From GCA-002726655 sp046582185 (GTDB lineage: Bacteria > Pseudomonadota > Gammaproteobacteria > Pseudomonadales > Azotimanducaceae): a DNA stretch of 64,000 bases. Shown piece after piece: positions 35,745-45,151 of the stretch. The stretch lies in the NCBI GenBank assembly GCA_046582185.1, contig JAYGEX010000043.1, positions 62,001 to 126,000 of the forward strand, given 5' to 3'. The notes beneath the pieces are model-generated. The model was given only the letters and a program-made list of their open reading frames with translations. It did no database searches and had not been told where the DNA came from. The translations under genes were made by a program, and so were the position numbers. How positions within the stretch are numbered: the stretch's first letter is position 1; each line of letters begins with the position of its first letter.

Positions 35745-35856
35745 AATTGTTAATCCTTAATTTCTAATCTATTTGCTTGTCTATTTATATTGTTTGTACT
35801 GATAGTGTTTCCACAAAAATCGAAACTCCTGTTAAAGGAACGATTTATTCAACAAT

Positions 35857-36144
35857 TTATTCAACGACGCCAAAAACTTCGCTTTCGTTCATGATAAGCA
35901 GTTCTTCACCTTCAATTTTCACGGTGCTGCCTGCGTACTGGCCAAAAAGTATTTTGTCTCCTACTTTAAGGTCAACTTCCTGAACGCTGCCGTTATCCAG
36001 CTTCTTTCCAGGGCCTACAGCGATTACTTCACCTTGTGAAGGCTTCTCTGTTGCCGAGTCAGGAATTACGATGCCACCTGCTGACTTGGTTTCTTCTTCC
36101 GTACGTCTTACTACCACTCGATCTTGCAATGGACGGATACTCAT
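35857..36144 (-). CDS. groES: 10-kDa co-chaperonin GroES
   Basis: 95 residues from ATG 36144 (GGGAGA upstream); the ATG eight codons earlier is rejected. RPLQDRVVVRRTEEETKSAG opens the beta-barrel, the mobile loop is ETKSAGGIVIPDSATEKPSQ, and VGDKILFGQYAGSTVKIEGE is the typical closing part. First gene of groESL, preceded by a sigma-70-like promoter overlapped by CIRCE. Confidence 0.97.
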   Translation of the reverse strand: MSIRPLQDRVVVRRTEEETKSAGGIVIPDSATEKPSQGEVIAVGPGKKLDNGSVQEVDLKVGDKILFGQYAGSTVKIEGEELLIMNESEVFGVVE

Positions 36145-36254
36145 TCTTGTCTCCCATATTCGTTTCAAACAACTTTTTATGCTGCCTGGCGTTTGTAATT
36201 AATCTGTACCAATCATTTGCCAATCCCTTTATTTATGCAGGACGAACAGGATTA

Positions 36255-36281
36255 TTAGCACTCTCCGTTGAGGAGTGCCAA
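36255..36281. promoter_or_regulatory. CIRCE operator (HrcA site) of groESL
   Basis: TTAGCACTC, nine bases, then GAGTGCCAA, one mismatch from the consensus inverted repeat TTAGCACTC-N9-GAGTGCTAA. It abuts the -10 box on the groES side and would block the transcription start. HrcA is the known repressor binding this element. Confidence 0.93.
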
Positions 36282-36308
36282 TAATAGTGTCTGTTTTAGC
36301 AGAGTCAA
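36281..36308 (-). promoter_or_regulatory. Promoter of groESL
   Basis: On the minus strand TTGACT (36308-36303) and TATTAT (36286-36281) are spaced by 16 bp, a good sigma-70 match. The -35 lies within the second CIRCE-like repeat and the -10 touches the first. The 5' UTR would be about 130 nt. Confidence 0.7.
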
Positions 36309-36322
36309 GGTAAGAGTGCTAA
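36296..36322. promoter_or_regulatory. Second, degenerate CIRCE element
   Basis: TTAGCAGAG, nine bases, then a perfect GAGTGCTAA half-site. Only the last three bases of the left arm deviate. Its centre is 41 bp from that of the first CIRCE, roughly four helical turns, and it covers the -35 box. It also lies about 55 bp before the divergent Atl gene. Confidence 0.6.
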
Positions 36323-36375
36323 AAAAGGTGGAATAAAGTGAGTTTGTGGCATTCATGTCAAGCTAGAATCAGCCG

Positions 36376-36681
36376 ATGACAGATAGCATTGAAAAAAGTC
36401 GCGAGCTGGTCTGGCAAATTGTTAATGCGATACCTGCAGGAAAGGTGGCCACTTATGGGCAGGTTGCGAGTCTCGCGGGGATGCCGCAACAACCGAGGTT
36501 GGTGGGACGGGTGTTGTCGCAGTTACCTAAGGGCACTAAGTTACCGTGGCACCGGGTAATCAATTCTGCCGGGAAGTTGTCGAATCCTAATCCGGAGAGG
36601 CAGAAGGAGAGGCTGGAGAAAGATGGGGTTGTGATGATTAATGGACGGGTTAATTTGAAGATATATCGGTGGGAGCCTTAA
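36376..36681 (+). CDS. Alkyltransferase-like protein (Atl, MGMT family)
   Basis: 101 residues. Matches the C-terminal domain of O6-alkylguanine-DNA alkyltransferases: PAGKVATYGQVASLAGMPQQ, RLVGRVLSQLP, then PWHRVINSAGKLS where the catalytic Cys of PCHRV is Trp. Trp at this place defines Atl proteins, which bind O6-alkylguanine and recruit nucleotide excision repair instead of transferring the alkyl group. Divergent from groESL. Confidence 0.92.
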   Translation: MTDSIEKSRELVWQIVNAIPAGKVATYGQVASLAGMPQQPRLVGRVLSQLPKGTKLPWHRVINSAGKLSNPNPERQKERLEKDGVVMINGRVNLKIYRWEP

Positions 36682-36714
36682 GATCTTCACGTTATCGCCG
36701 CCAATAGCGGCTAC

Positions 36715-38076
36715 CTATGTAGGGGATTCTGGCTTTCCAATTTTTCCAGACTCAGAGTTCATGAGGAACAGGACGAGGAGAATTGCAGGAATACCAATGA
36801 GCGCCGCAAATACAAAGAATTCGAAGTACCCATAACCATCAACGATCAATCCGGAGAAGCCGCTGATGAACTTACCGGGAAGCGTCATTAGAGAACTAAA
36901 GAGTGCGTATTGAGTGGCTGTGTAAGCTCTGTTGGTGAGGCTGGATAAATAGGCGATAAATGCAGTCGCGGCAAAGCCACCGCTGATGTTGTCGGCACTG
37001 ATGACAAACGCTAGATATTCAATTTTGGGTTCCATGGTGGATAGAACTGCAAAGAAGAGGTTAGTGACGGCCACAGCGATAGCGCCAATTAAGAGAGGGC
37101 GGAAGATTCCCCATTTGACGACAACAACACCGCAGAAAGCGGAACCTGCAATGGACATGAAGAAGCCAAAAATTTTGGCGACATTAGCGATGTCGGTTTT
37201 GCTATAACCCATATCCAGATAAAAGGGGTTGGCCATGATGCCCATGGCGATGTCACTGAGGCGGAAGACCGAAATGAATACCAGAATGAGCAGGGCGAAC
37301 TTGCCGTTGCGCTGAAAGAATTCGATGAATGGTCCCGCCACGGCTCCGATAAACCACGATTGGATTCTGCGCCACGAACTCGTCTGGTCTTTGATGAGGT
37401 AGTCAACGACTCTTTGTTCGGCACTGGTGTCTGCACGTTGTTCGTCTCGCTCCGGTTCACTGATAAGCATAACGGTGAGTACACCAATACCAACCAGCAT
37501 GGCCATGACAATGTAGCTTGTTTGCCAATCGAAATATTCTGCAAGATACAAAGCGCCCGCACCCGCAGCGAGTAGTGCGACACGATAACCAAATATGTAG
37601 CTGGCAGACATGGCGCCCTGATACTCATCAATAACAGCTTCGATTCGATATGCATCAATGGCGATGTCTTGTGTGGCAGAGGCAAAGGCGACGATCAACG
37701 CGCAGATAGATAGAAGAATAAGATTGGAGGAACCAACGCCGGACATCAGTAGTAGGCCAAGACTAATGCCGAGCTGCCCAAGTAGTATCCAGCTTCGGCG
37801 CTGGCCGAGCCGCGCGGTGAGTTGCGGAATTTGCAGGCGATCTACCACCGGCGCCCAAAGTACTTTAATAGAGTAGGTAATACCAACCCAGGCGAAGAAT
37901 CCTATGGCACTCTTGCTGATACCTTCATCTCTCAGCCAGGCGGTCAGGGTAGAAAAAACTAATAGGTAGGGTAAACCCGCGGAGAAACCCAGGAAGGCCA
38001 TGGCGATAACTCTGGGCTTGGAATAGATAACGAACGCATCGCGCCAGCTTATTTGCTGCCTGGAATCCATTGCCAT
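36715..38076 (-). CDS. ampG: AmpG-family muropeptide MFS permease
   Basis: 453 residues with about 12 membrane segments. Opening KPRVIAMAFLGFSAGLPYLL, then WLRDEGISKSAIGFFAWVGI and the AmpG signature SATQDIAIDAYRIE; NISGGFAATAFIAYLSSLTN follows in the second half. AmpG imports GlcNAc-anhydroMurNAc peptides for recycling, which fits with ampD and ampE 8-10 kb away. Start ATG 38076 or the one two codons later; no clear ribosome site. Confidence 0.92.
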   Translation of the reverse strand: MAMDSRQQISWRDAFVIYSKPRVIAMAFLGFSAGLPYLLVFSTLTAWLRDEGISKSAIGFFAWVGITYSIKVLWAPVVDRLQIPQLTARLGQRRSWILLGQLGISLGLLLMSGVGSSNLILLSICALIVAFASATQDIAIDAYRIEAVIDEYQGAMSASYIFGYRVALLAAGAGALYLAEYFDWQTSYIVMAMLVGIGVLTVMLISEPERDEQRADTSAEQRVVDYLIKDQTSSWRRIQSWFIGAVAGPFIEFFQRNGKFALLILVFISVFRLSDIAMGIMANPFYLDMGYSKTDIANVAKIFGFFMSIAGSAFCGVVVVKWGIFRPLLIGAIAVAVTNLFFAVLSTMEPKIEYLAFVISADNISGGFAATAFIAYLSSLTNRAYTATQYALFSSLMTLPGKFISGFSGLIVDGYGYFEFFVFAALIGIPAILLVLFLMNSESGKIGKPESPT

Positions 38077-38091
38077 TTGGATCTATGTTAA

Positions 38092-38574
38092 CTAGTCACG
38101 GAAGTTTTCGTACTGCAGCGGAAGCTCAAAGTCTGCCTCCTTTAGCATGGCCATGACCTTTTGCAGATCATCTCTCTTCTTGCCGGTGACTCGAATTTTT
38201 TCACCTTGTATGGCGGCCTGTACCTTCATTTTTTTATCTTTGATCATCTTGACCATTTTCTTGGTCGTTGGCGCATCAATGCCCTGCTTCATCAATACAA
38301 CCTGATGATACAACTTACCACTATGTTCGAGGTCTTTGATCTCCATCACGCCGACATCTATTGATCGCTTAACAAGTTTTGAGCGGAGGATATCAAGCAT
38401 CTGATCCAGCTGTATTTCAGCTTCGGCCGTGAGTTTGACTTCAGCCTCATTACGCACGAAGCTCGCTTCTACGCCGCGAAAGTCAAACCTTGTTCCGACC
38501 TCCCGGTTGGCCTGGTCAACTGCATTGTTCACTTCCTGCAAGTCAACCTCAGAAACAACGTCAAATGATGGCAT
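38092..38574 (-). CDS. yajQ: YajQ family cyclic-di-GMP-binding protein
   Basis: 160 residues, full length. MPSFDVVSEVDLQEVNNAVD, TRFDFRGVEAS, then a second ferredoxin-like half with AAIQGEKIRVTGKKRDDLQK and the end FELPLQYENFRD. YajQ proteins bind nucleic acids and, in several pathogens, cyclic-di-GMP. GGGGGA ribosome-binding site. Adjacent to ampG on the same strand (15 bp). Confidence 0.95.
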   Translation of the reverse strand: MPSFDVVSEVDLQEVNNAVDQANREVGTRFDFRGVEASFVRNEAEVKLTAEAEIQLDQMLDILRSKLVKRSIDVGVMEIKDLEHSGKLYHQVVLMKQGIDAPTTKKMVKMIKDKKMKVQAAIQGEKIRVTGKKRDDLQKVMAMLKEADFELPLQYENFRD

Positions 38575-38655
38575 GTCTATTCCCCCTTAAATTCTTTAAA
38601 CTCTCTAAAGCATTAACTTAAGCATAGAGCCAAGCATAACAAGTCGCGAGGACTA

Positions 38656-39597
38656 ATGTCTGATCTACCGATCGTCGTTGTAAAGGGCGCAAATTCGATA
38701 CTCGATTTCTTCGACCACGAGCTCATCCAATTTCCAAATAATCGGGTCTGTTACGGTGCCGTAAATGCATTGCAAATCCTTGAAGATGCACCTGCCGGTG
38801 TGGTTATTACGGAAGTTAATGTTGGAGATATGAACGGCATTGAGCTCGCCGAATCGATTCGCGACATCGACCAGGATCGTGAGCATTACACCTATATCAT
38901 TCTCATCGGTGCGGTAAATCCTCGTGTGGTCGAGACCGAGAGCTTTCGCGACAACGTCGACGTCATCACCGGCACGAAGAGAGTTGACGTTTTGAAACAC
39001 CTGATTTCCAGCGGCAGCAGAATTTCAAAACAAATAAATGACCTGTCTTCATCCCAGGCATCGCTGCAACGCTTATGCAACGATCTGAGAAAGGGTCAAT
39101 TGCTCGACCCGCTAACGGGCCTCGGAAATCGAAGTTTCGCCGAACAGACCCTGAATGATACCATCAGGCAGGTTGAATCCCGCGGCGGCGCGGTTTGTTT
39201 CCTGATGATTTCAATTCAAAATTACGAGACCGTGAAAGATACCTACGACACAACTATCGCTGGCGAATTAGTATTGTCAGTCTCGGACAGGATACAGGCC
39301 TTGGTTCGTCCACTGGATATGGTTACTTATTATGCGCCAGGACAATTCGCGCTGATTCTGATTCAGCCAAGCATCGAGCAATGCACTGCCGAATGTTATG
39401 AGCGAATCTATCAAGGCGTAAAATTGAAGAGTTACTCAACTTCTGCGGGCTTCCAGGAAGTTGAAATCGCGATGAGTATTTGTGCAGGTACTGCAGAGCG
39501 AGGTCCTCCCAAGGTTAATACGATGATGGAGACCGCCCTCGGTAACCTGGAAAGGTCTCACCAGCAGGACACAATTGTTGTCGAGCATATAAGCTGA
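38656..39597 (+). CDS. Degenerate receiver-GGDEF protein
   Basis: 313 residues. The N-terminal REC-like domain has VVITEVNVGDMNGIELAESI: the phosphoacceptor Asp is Glu. A coiled linker (SKQINDLSSSQASLQRL) leads to a diguanylate-cyclase fold with LLDPLTGLGNRSFAEQTL intact, but the active loop reads YYAPGQFALIL in place of GGDEF. Hence no cyclase activity is expected, and it may bind GTP/c-di-GMP or partners. The adenosyltransferase gene starts one base after its stop. Confidence 0.85.
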   Translation: MSDLPIVVVKGANSILDFFDHELIQFPNNRVCYGAVNALQILEDAPAGVVITEVNVGDMNGIELAESIRDIDQDREHYTYIILIGAVNPRVVETESFRDNVDVITGTKRVDVLKHLISSGSRISKQINDLSSSQASLQRLCNDLRKGQLLDPLTGLGNRSFAEQTLNDTIRQVESRGGAVCFLMISIQNYETVKDTYDTTIAGELVLSVSDRIQALVRPLDMVTYYAPGQFALILIQPSIEQCTAECYERIYQGVKLKSYSTSAGFQEVEIAMSICAGTAERGPPKVNTMMETALGNLERSHQQDTIVVEHIS

Positions 39598-39598
39598 A

Positions 39599-40159
39599 AT
39601 GGGCAAGCGGCTATCAAAGATCTATACAAGAACAGGCGACAAAGGGGAAACCGGCCTGGGCGACGGCAATCGCGTCAGCAAGACTCATCCTCGGATCGAA
39701 GCAATCGGCGCGGTAGACGAGTTAAATAGTGCTATCGGTGTATTGATCGAGGAGATGAAGCGACTTGACTCGGCGGATCTGCTTACCAGTCTGAATTTTC
39801 TGAAGCACTGCCAACACCGCATATTCGATCTTGGCGGAGAACTTTCAATTCCAACATTTGAAATTATCAATAGTAATCATGTCGCGGCGATTGAAGATGA
39901 GCTGGATACCCTAAACCAGGACCTTGAACCATTAGAGAATTTTATCTTGCCAAGCGGCTCAATGCTGATTGCCCAGTGTCATATGGCAAGGAGTATATGT
40001 CGCCGCGCGGAGCGTCAGATTGTCCTTCTTGCTGCATCTGAATCAGTCAACGATGCGGCTCTCGAATATGTGAACCGCTTGTCCGATTACTTATTTGTCG
40101 TCGCCCGATACTGCGCACTGAAGACAGGCATAAATGAAGTGCTCTGGGAGCAGGGTTAA
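39599..40159 (+). CDS. Cob(I)yrinic acid a,c-diamide adenosyltransferase (PduO type)
   Basis: 186 residues. ATP-site YTRTGDKGETGLGDGNRVSK at the N-terminus, IEAIGAVDELNSAIGVL, and the C-terminal helices with ARSICRRAERQIVLL and EYVNRLSDYLFVVARYCAL. Makes adenosylcobalamin from cob(I)alamin and ATP. The BtuF-like gene 4 kb away suggests vitamin B12 use by uptake. Translationally close to the REC-GGDEF gene. Confidence 0.95.
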   Translation: MGKRLSKIYTRTGDKGETGLGDGNRVSKTHPRIEAIGAVDELNSAIGVLIEEMKRLDSADLLTSLNFLKHCQHRIFDLGGELSIPTFEIINSNHVAAIEDELDTLNQDLEPLENFILPSGSMLIAQCHMARSICRRAERQIVLLAASESVNDAALEYVNRLSDYLFVVARYCALKTGINEVLWEQG

Positions 40160-40185
40160 GTCTGTATTCAGGCATAAAACCAGCG

Positions 40186-41529
40186 CTACATCAGCATTCT
40201 TCGCAAGTCGCTCAATACCAATGACAGGTAATTGATGAATCTGGCAGCTTCTGCACCGTCTATGGCGCGATGATCGTATGACAAGGACAAGGGCAATATA
40301 GTTCTTGGCACAAGCTGGTCGCCTTCGTAACGAGGTAGTACTTTAGACCGTGAAACGCCGAGTATGGCCACTTCCGGCGCATTCACAATAGGCGTAAATG
40401 CAGTTCCGCCGATACCACCAAGGCTGGAAATGGTGAAGGTCGCGCCTTGCATCGCATCCATGGGCAGTTTCTTATCCCGCGCAAGCGCCGCCAGGTTTCC
40501 GGCAGCCTGCGCAAGTTCAATGACGCCCATCCTGTCTGCATTCTTTATGACTGGCACAACCAGACCATCATCAGTCTCAACAGCGATGCCAATGTTGTAG
40601 TACTTTTTCAATACCAGATGTTCATACCCAGGATCGATTGACGAATTAAACTGCGGATATTTTTCCAATGCACTCAGGGTTGCTTTAACAAGAAAGGCAA
40701 GGGGTGTCACTTTAATTCCATCTCTGGCGAGTTCAGCATTTTGTTGGCGACGGAATATCTCCAGGTCTGTGATATCTGCTTCATCGAACTGGGTAACATG
40801 GGGGATATTGAGCCAGCTCCGATGCAAACTCTTGGCGCTGATTTTTCTAATTCGGGATAGAGGTTTTAGCTCTATCTCCCCAAACTTTGCAAAATCAATT
40901 TTCGGGATTGGCGGAATACCCGACCCCCCCTGTTCATCAGCGCTTAGTCGCTTCTTAACGTAAGCCTGAATATCTTCTTTAAGGATACGGCTTAGCTTTC
41001 CCGTTCCCGTGATCTGAGTAAGCTGTACACCATATTCCCTGGCTAATTTACGCACGGCGGGTCCGGCATGTACTTTCGCAGCTTCGCTTACAGCTTCTAA
41101 CCGTTCACTCCTGGCGCGGGGAGCTTCTGTAACTGCCACTTGCGCGGCTGTTACTTTCTCTGCCGATACTTTTTCTGCCGATGCTGCTAATTCAACTTCC
41201 GGTATTTCCTCATCGGGCTTTTGCTTAGCCGCTTCTTCCTGGCTCGCACTCTGCTCTTCCTTCGGTGCGTCGCTCACCTCCTGGGAGCCCGCAACGCTAA
41301 CATCAAGTTCCAGGATCAGGCCTCCTTCTTCGATGGCATCACCAACGTTTATTGCAATTGCAGTAATGACGCCGCCAAAGGGAGCCGGGATTTCCATGCT
41401 GGCCTTATCCGATTCCAGCACAACCAGCGATTCATCTTTAACAACAACATCACCAACGGCAACCAGAATTTCGACGACCTCAATGTTATCGGCTTCCCCT
41501 ACGTCAGGAACAAGTACTTTTTCAGCCAT
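40186..41529 (-). CDS. aceF: Pyruvate dehydrogenase E2, dihydrolipoyllysine acetyltransferase
   Basis: 447 residues with a single lipoyl domain (lysine in VVLESDKASMEIPAPFGGVI, residue 42), a Glu/Ala-rich linker with near-repeats SAEKVSAEKVTAAQVA, a peripheral-subunit-binding domain (AGPAVRKLAREYGVQLTQIT) and the catalytic domain ending with LSYDHRAIDGAEAARFINYL (His-Asp motif DHRxxDG). E. coli AceF has three lipoyl domains, so this is the short form. ATGA overlap with aceE. Confidence 0.96.
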   Translation of the reverse strand: MAEKVLVPDVGEADNIEVVEILVAVGDVVVKDESLVVLESDKASMEIPAPFGGVITAIAINVGDAIEEGGLILELDVSVAGSQEVSDAPKEEQSASQEEAAKQKPDEEIPEVELAASAEKVSAEKVTAAQVAVTEAPRARSERLEAVSEAAKVHAGPAVRKLAREYGVQLTQITGTGKLSRILKEDIQAYVKKRLSADEQGGSGIPPIPKIDFAKFGEIELKPLSRIRKISAKSLHRSWLNIPHVTQFDEADITDLEIFRRQQNAELARDGIKVTPLAFLVKATLSALEKYPQFNSSIDPGYEHLVLKKYYNIGIAVETDDGLVVPVIKNADRMGVIELAQAAGNLAALARDKKLPMDAMQGATFTISSLGGIGGTAFTPIVNAPEVAILGVSRSKVLPRYEGDQLVPRTILPLSLSYDHRAIDGAEAARFINYLSLVLSDLRRMLM

Positions 41530-44213
41530 CAGGAATTACTCGGGTCGGGTTTATTCGGATCAATATTGAATTTCACAATTGCATCTCTTACTACGGAGCT
41601 ATCTAACACATTGTCCTTAACTAGGGCATCCAGTGCTGCGACCGTTATATAGTAACGGTCCACCTCAAAGAAGCGGCGCAATTTCTCGCGCGTATCGCTA
41701 CGCCCAAAACCATCTGTACCAAGAACCGTATAGGTGCCGCCGACAAACTCGCGCAATTGATCTGCATGGTTCTTCATATAGTCTGTTGCCGCGACGACGG
41801 GGCCCACGGTATCACTTAAGCATTCTTCTACATGACCAACTCTGGGTGTTTCCTCAGGATGGAGCATATTCCATCGAGACACAGAATCTCCTTCACGCTT
41901 TAACTCGTTAAAGCTGGTGACACTCCATATATCTGCATCAACGCCAAACTCTGATTTCAATAGCTCGGATGCTGCAATGGCCTCACGCAATATCGTGCCT
42001 GAACCCAGCAGTTGAACTACTTTTTTAGATGCCTTGCGAGAATTTTTCCTGAACAGATACATACCCTTAATAATGCCGTCTTCACTCCCCTTCTGAAGTT
42101 CGGGCTGTTGATAGTTTTCGTTCATGATAGTGATATAAAAATACTTGGCTTGCTTTTGGACAAACATGACTTCGAGTCCATGATGGATAATGACAGCGAG
42201 CTCATAAGCGAAGGCAGGATCATAGGAAATGCAGTTAGGCACAGTGGAGGCAAGGATATGACTATGCCCATCCTGATGTTGTAAGCCCTCACCATTGAGC
42301 GTTGTTCTACCTGCAGTCCCGCCCAACAAAAAGCCCCGCGCCTGAAGGTCTCCTGCAGCCCAGCAAAGATCTCCCACCCTCTGGAAGCCGAACATTGAAT
42401 AGAAGATGTAAAACGGAATGAGCGGCACGCCATGGTTTGAATATGATGTCGCCGCGGCCAGCCATGCCGAGAACGCACCGCCTTCATTAATGCCCTCTTC
42501 CATTACCTGGCCATCTTTATCTTCCCGGTAGTACATAAGTTGCCCGGCATCGCTCGGTTCGTACAACTGGCCGGCCGAGGAGTAGATACCCAGCTGGCGA
42601 AACATGCCCTCCATACCAAAGGTTCGTGCTTCATCCGGAACGATCGGTACGATACGTTGACCGATATTCTTGTCCTTAATAAGTGCCGACAGAATTCGAA
42701 CGAAAGCCATCGTTGTGGATATTTCGCGGTCACCCGTGCCTTTTAGCAGAGCTCCAAGTACATCTATCTTGGGAATTTTCAGTGCATCAAAATCAGGATT
42801 CCGCCTGGGAATTGAACCACCCAAGCGCTCCCTTCGATCCAACATGTAGCGAATTTCGTTGGAATCTTCAGCGGGGCGATAATAAGGAACAGATTCAAGT
42901 TCGGAATCAGTTAAAGGTATATCAAACCTGTCACGAAATTCCTTCAGCGCCGTAAGGTCCAGCTTCTTCACGGAATGCGTGTAATTTTGCGCCTCCCCGG
43001 CCAGACCTAAACCATAACCCTTAACCGTCTTTGCAAGGATTACCGTCGGCTGTCCCTTATGGGTGGTGGCAGCTGCGTATGCGGCATAGACCTTATATGG
43101 GTCATGGCCGCCACGATTTAATTTGTATATTGCGTCATCGGAAAGACCCGACACCATCTCCAGCAGTTCAGGGTATTTGCCGAAGAAATGCTCCCGCGTG
43201 TAGGCCCCATCTCTACTCTTGTAGTTCTGGTATTCACCATCAACGGCCTCATCCATTCGTCGCTGTAACAAGCCGTCTTTATCCTTTTCAAACAGCGGAT
43301 CCCACTGACGACCCCACACCACTTTAATCACATTCCAGCCAGCGCCTCTGAAAGAACCTTCCAACTCCTGAATGACCTTGCCGTTCCCTCGGACGGGGCC
43401 ATCGAGTCGTTGTAAATTACAATTGACGACAAAAATCAAATTATCAAGGCCTTCTCGACCGGCAAGGCCAATAGCACCCTGGGACTCAGGCTCATCCATT
43501 TCACCATCACCGGTAAAACACCAGACCTTTCTATCGCCAGGATCGGAGAGCCCCCTGAAACCGAGATACTTCATAATATGAGCTTGATAGATTGCCTGTA
43601 GGGGGCCAAGGCCCATTGATACTGTTGGGAACTGCCAATAATCCGGCATCAACCAGGGATGGGGGTATGAGGACAAGCCATCGCCATCAACTTCCTGACG
43701 AAACCTGTCGAGCTGATCTTCCGACAGTCGACCTTCGAGGAAGGAGCGTGCATAAATACCCGGTGCGCTGTGACCTTGTATATACAGGAGATCGCCCTGT
43801 TCTTTTTCCGTAGTGCCCTTGAAGAAGTAGTTGAAGCCTACATCGTATAATGTCGCGCTGGATTGGAAGCTGGATATGTGCCCCCCTAAGTTTCCATCCT
43901 TCAGGTTGGCCCGCATGACCATGGCCATTGCGTTCCAGCGAATGAGCGAGCGGATGCTTCGCTCCATAAATAAGTCGCCCGGCATGCGGGCCTCATTTTC
44001 TACCGGGATGGTATTTCTATAGGGCGTGTTGATGGCATATGGAAGCTGTGCGCCTGTTTCAGTCACCTTTGCCGACATCTGCTGCAAGATGTATTGGGCG
44101 CGCTCGACACCACCGGCTTCAATGACAGAATTGATTGCCTGTACCCACTCTTGCGTTTCTACTGGATCTTCATCCTTGAAGCCTACCGCTCCAGCATTTG
44201 TTTCAGTGACCAT
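41529..44213 (-). CDS. aceE: Pyruvate dehydrogenase E1, homodimeric type
   Basis: 894 residues. Thiamine-diphosphate enzyme decarboxylating pyruvate and acetylating E2. Seen: GHISSFQSSATLYDVGFNYF, LIYIQGHSAPGIYARSFLE-like region, the ThDP GDGEMDEPESQGAIGLAGRE with NLIFVVNCNLQRLDGPVRGN, and EGINEGGAFSAWLAAATSYS. GGAGAGG precedes the ATG. First gene of aceEF. No lpd gene follows in the window and no pdhR is seen upstream. Confidence 0.97.
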   Translation of the reverse strand: MVTETNAGAVGFKDEDPVETQEWVQAINSVIEAGGVERAQYILQQMSAKVTETGAQLPYAINTPYRNTIPVENEARMPGDLFMERSIRSLIRWNAMAMVMRANLKDGNLGGHISSFQSSATLYDVGFNYFFKGTTEKEQGDLLYIQGHSAPGIYARSFLEGRLSEDQLDRFRQEVDGDGLSSYPHPWLMPDYWQFPTVSMGLGPLQAIYQAHIMKYLGFRGLSDPGDRKVWCFTGDGEMDEPESQGAIGLAGREGLDNLIFVVNCNLQRLDGPVRGNGKVIQELEGSFRGAGWNVIKVVWGRQWDPLFEKDKDGLLQRRMDEAVDGEYQNYKSRDGAYTREHFFGKYPELLEMVSGLSDDAIYKLNRGGHDPYKVYAAYAAATTHKGQPTVILAKTVKGYGLGLAGEAQNYTHSVKKLDLTALKEFRDRFDIPLTDSELESVPYYRPAEDSNEIRYMLDRRERLGGSIPRRNPDFDALKIPKIDVLGALLKGTGDREISTTMAFVRILSALIKDKNIGQRIVPIVPDEARTFGMEGMFRQLGIYSSAGQLYEPSDAGQLMYYREDKDGQVMEEGINEGGAFSAWLAAATSYSNHGVPLIPFYIFYSMFGFQRVGDLCWAAGDLQARGFLLGGTAGRTTLNGEGLQHQDGHSHILASTVPNCISYDPAFAYELAVIIHHGLEVMFVQKQAKYFYITIMNENYQQPELQKGSEDGIIKGMYLFRKNSRKASKKVVQLLGSGTILREAIAASELLKSEFGVDADIWSVTSFNELKREGDSVSRWNMLHPEETPRVGHVEECLSDTVGPVVAATDYMKNHADQLREFVGGTYTVLGTDGFGRSDTREKLRRFFEVDRYYITVAALDALVKDNVLDSSVVRDAIVKFNIDPNKPDPSNS

Positions 44214-44268
44214 ACATCCTCTCCAGAAATTCCCTTAGCACTAAAGTTTAATAGCTCAACATTTCAAT

Positions 44269-45150
44269 CTATTGTTGAATGACCATACACAATTGTTCGA
44301 TTCCGTCTAACATCCTCAATGAGGGACGTGAAATCTGACCTGGATCGATCCAGCGAATTTTTTCTTTATATCCCTCAAATGCACCCCATTTTCTTATCCA
44401 GGGCGAAGTCGCACCGCTTTCAGGCCGGCTGATCACAAGAACGTCCGGATTACGGATGAGCACACTTTCCTGGGATACGAGGGGCACGGGTATCACTTGA
44501 TCGGCAAACACATTGTTACCATTACACATACCAATAGCTTGGCCAATCAGATGACTGCGGTTGACCGTGTAAAGGCTCTGATCTGATATTTGAAAAAAAA
44601 CATCGACCGCTGGCAGGTCTTGGGTGCTGGAACGAATTCTGGAGAGCCTGCGTTGAAACTCATCCACCAGACGCAGACCTTCTTCTTCTTTGCCCATAAG
44701 CGCAGCCATGTTGGATAGCGTCCTACCTATGCCATCAATAGACGATACTTCATTCACATAGATAACAAAGCCAAGATCTTTCAAGCGCTTAAGAGGCCGG
44801 TTGGCACCGCCGGTTGCCCAGGCGAATATCAGATCCGGCTGCAACTCGACAACGGCTTCTACGCTGACCGAAAAGGCATCACCGACAACTTTAAGTTTTT
44901 TGGCCGCTTCAGGGTAATCAGAATATCGTGAGGTACCAACAATGCGGTCGCCCACGCCAAGGCTAAACAGTAACTCTGTTAAATGAGGTGCGAGGGCGAT
45001 TACCCGGATGGCAGGCCTTTCGATTGCCACTTCAACATTGAGATCGTCTGTAACCACAACCCGGGCAGATACCGGGCAGACGGCCAGCGCCAAAATTAAC
45101 GACAAAAAAATAGCGGGTACTGAGATTGTACTTGCCAGCGGCTGGGTCAC
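44269..45150 (-). CDS. BtuF-like cobalamin-binding ABC substrate-binding protein
   Basis: 293 residues with GTG start one base after the ampE stop. Signal peptide to about residue 29 (VPAIFLSLILALAVCPVSA). Two-lobed periplasmic-binding fold: IRVIALAPHLTELLFSLGVG, DRIVGTSRYSDYPEAAKKLK, VELQPDLIFAWATGG, then LIGQAIGMCNGNNVFADQV. The pattern is that of BtuF/FecB-type vitamin B12 or siderophore-binding proteins. No permease or ATPase is near. Confidence 0.85.
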   Translation of the reverse strand: MTQPLASTISVPAIFLSLILALAVCPVSARVVVTDDLNVEVAIERPAIRVIALAPHLTELLFSLGVGDRIVGTSRYSDYPEAAKKLKVVGDAFSVSVEAVVELQPDLIFAWATGGANRPLKRLKDLGFVIYVNEVSSIDGIGRTLSNMAALMGKEEEGLRLVDEFQRRLSRIRSSTQDLPAVDVFFQISDQSLYTVNRSHLIGQAIGMCNGNNVFADQVIPVPLVSQESVLIRNPDVLVISRPESGATSPWIRKWGAFEGYKEKIRWIDPGQISRPSLRMLDGIEQLCMVIQQ

Positions 45151-45151
45151 G

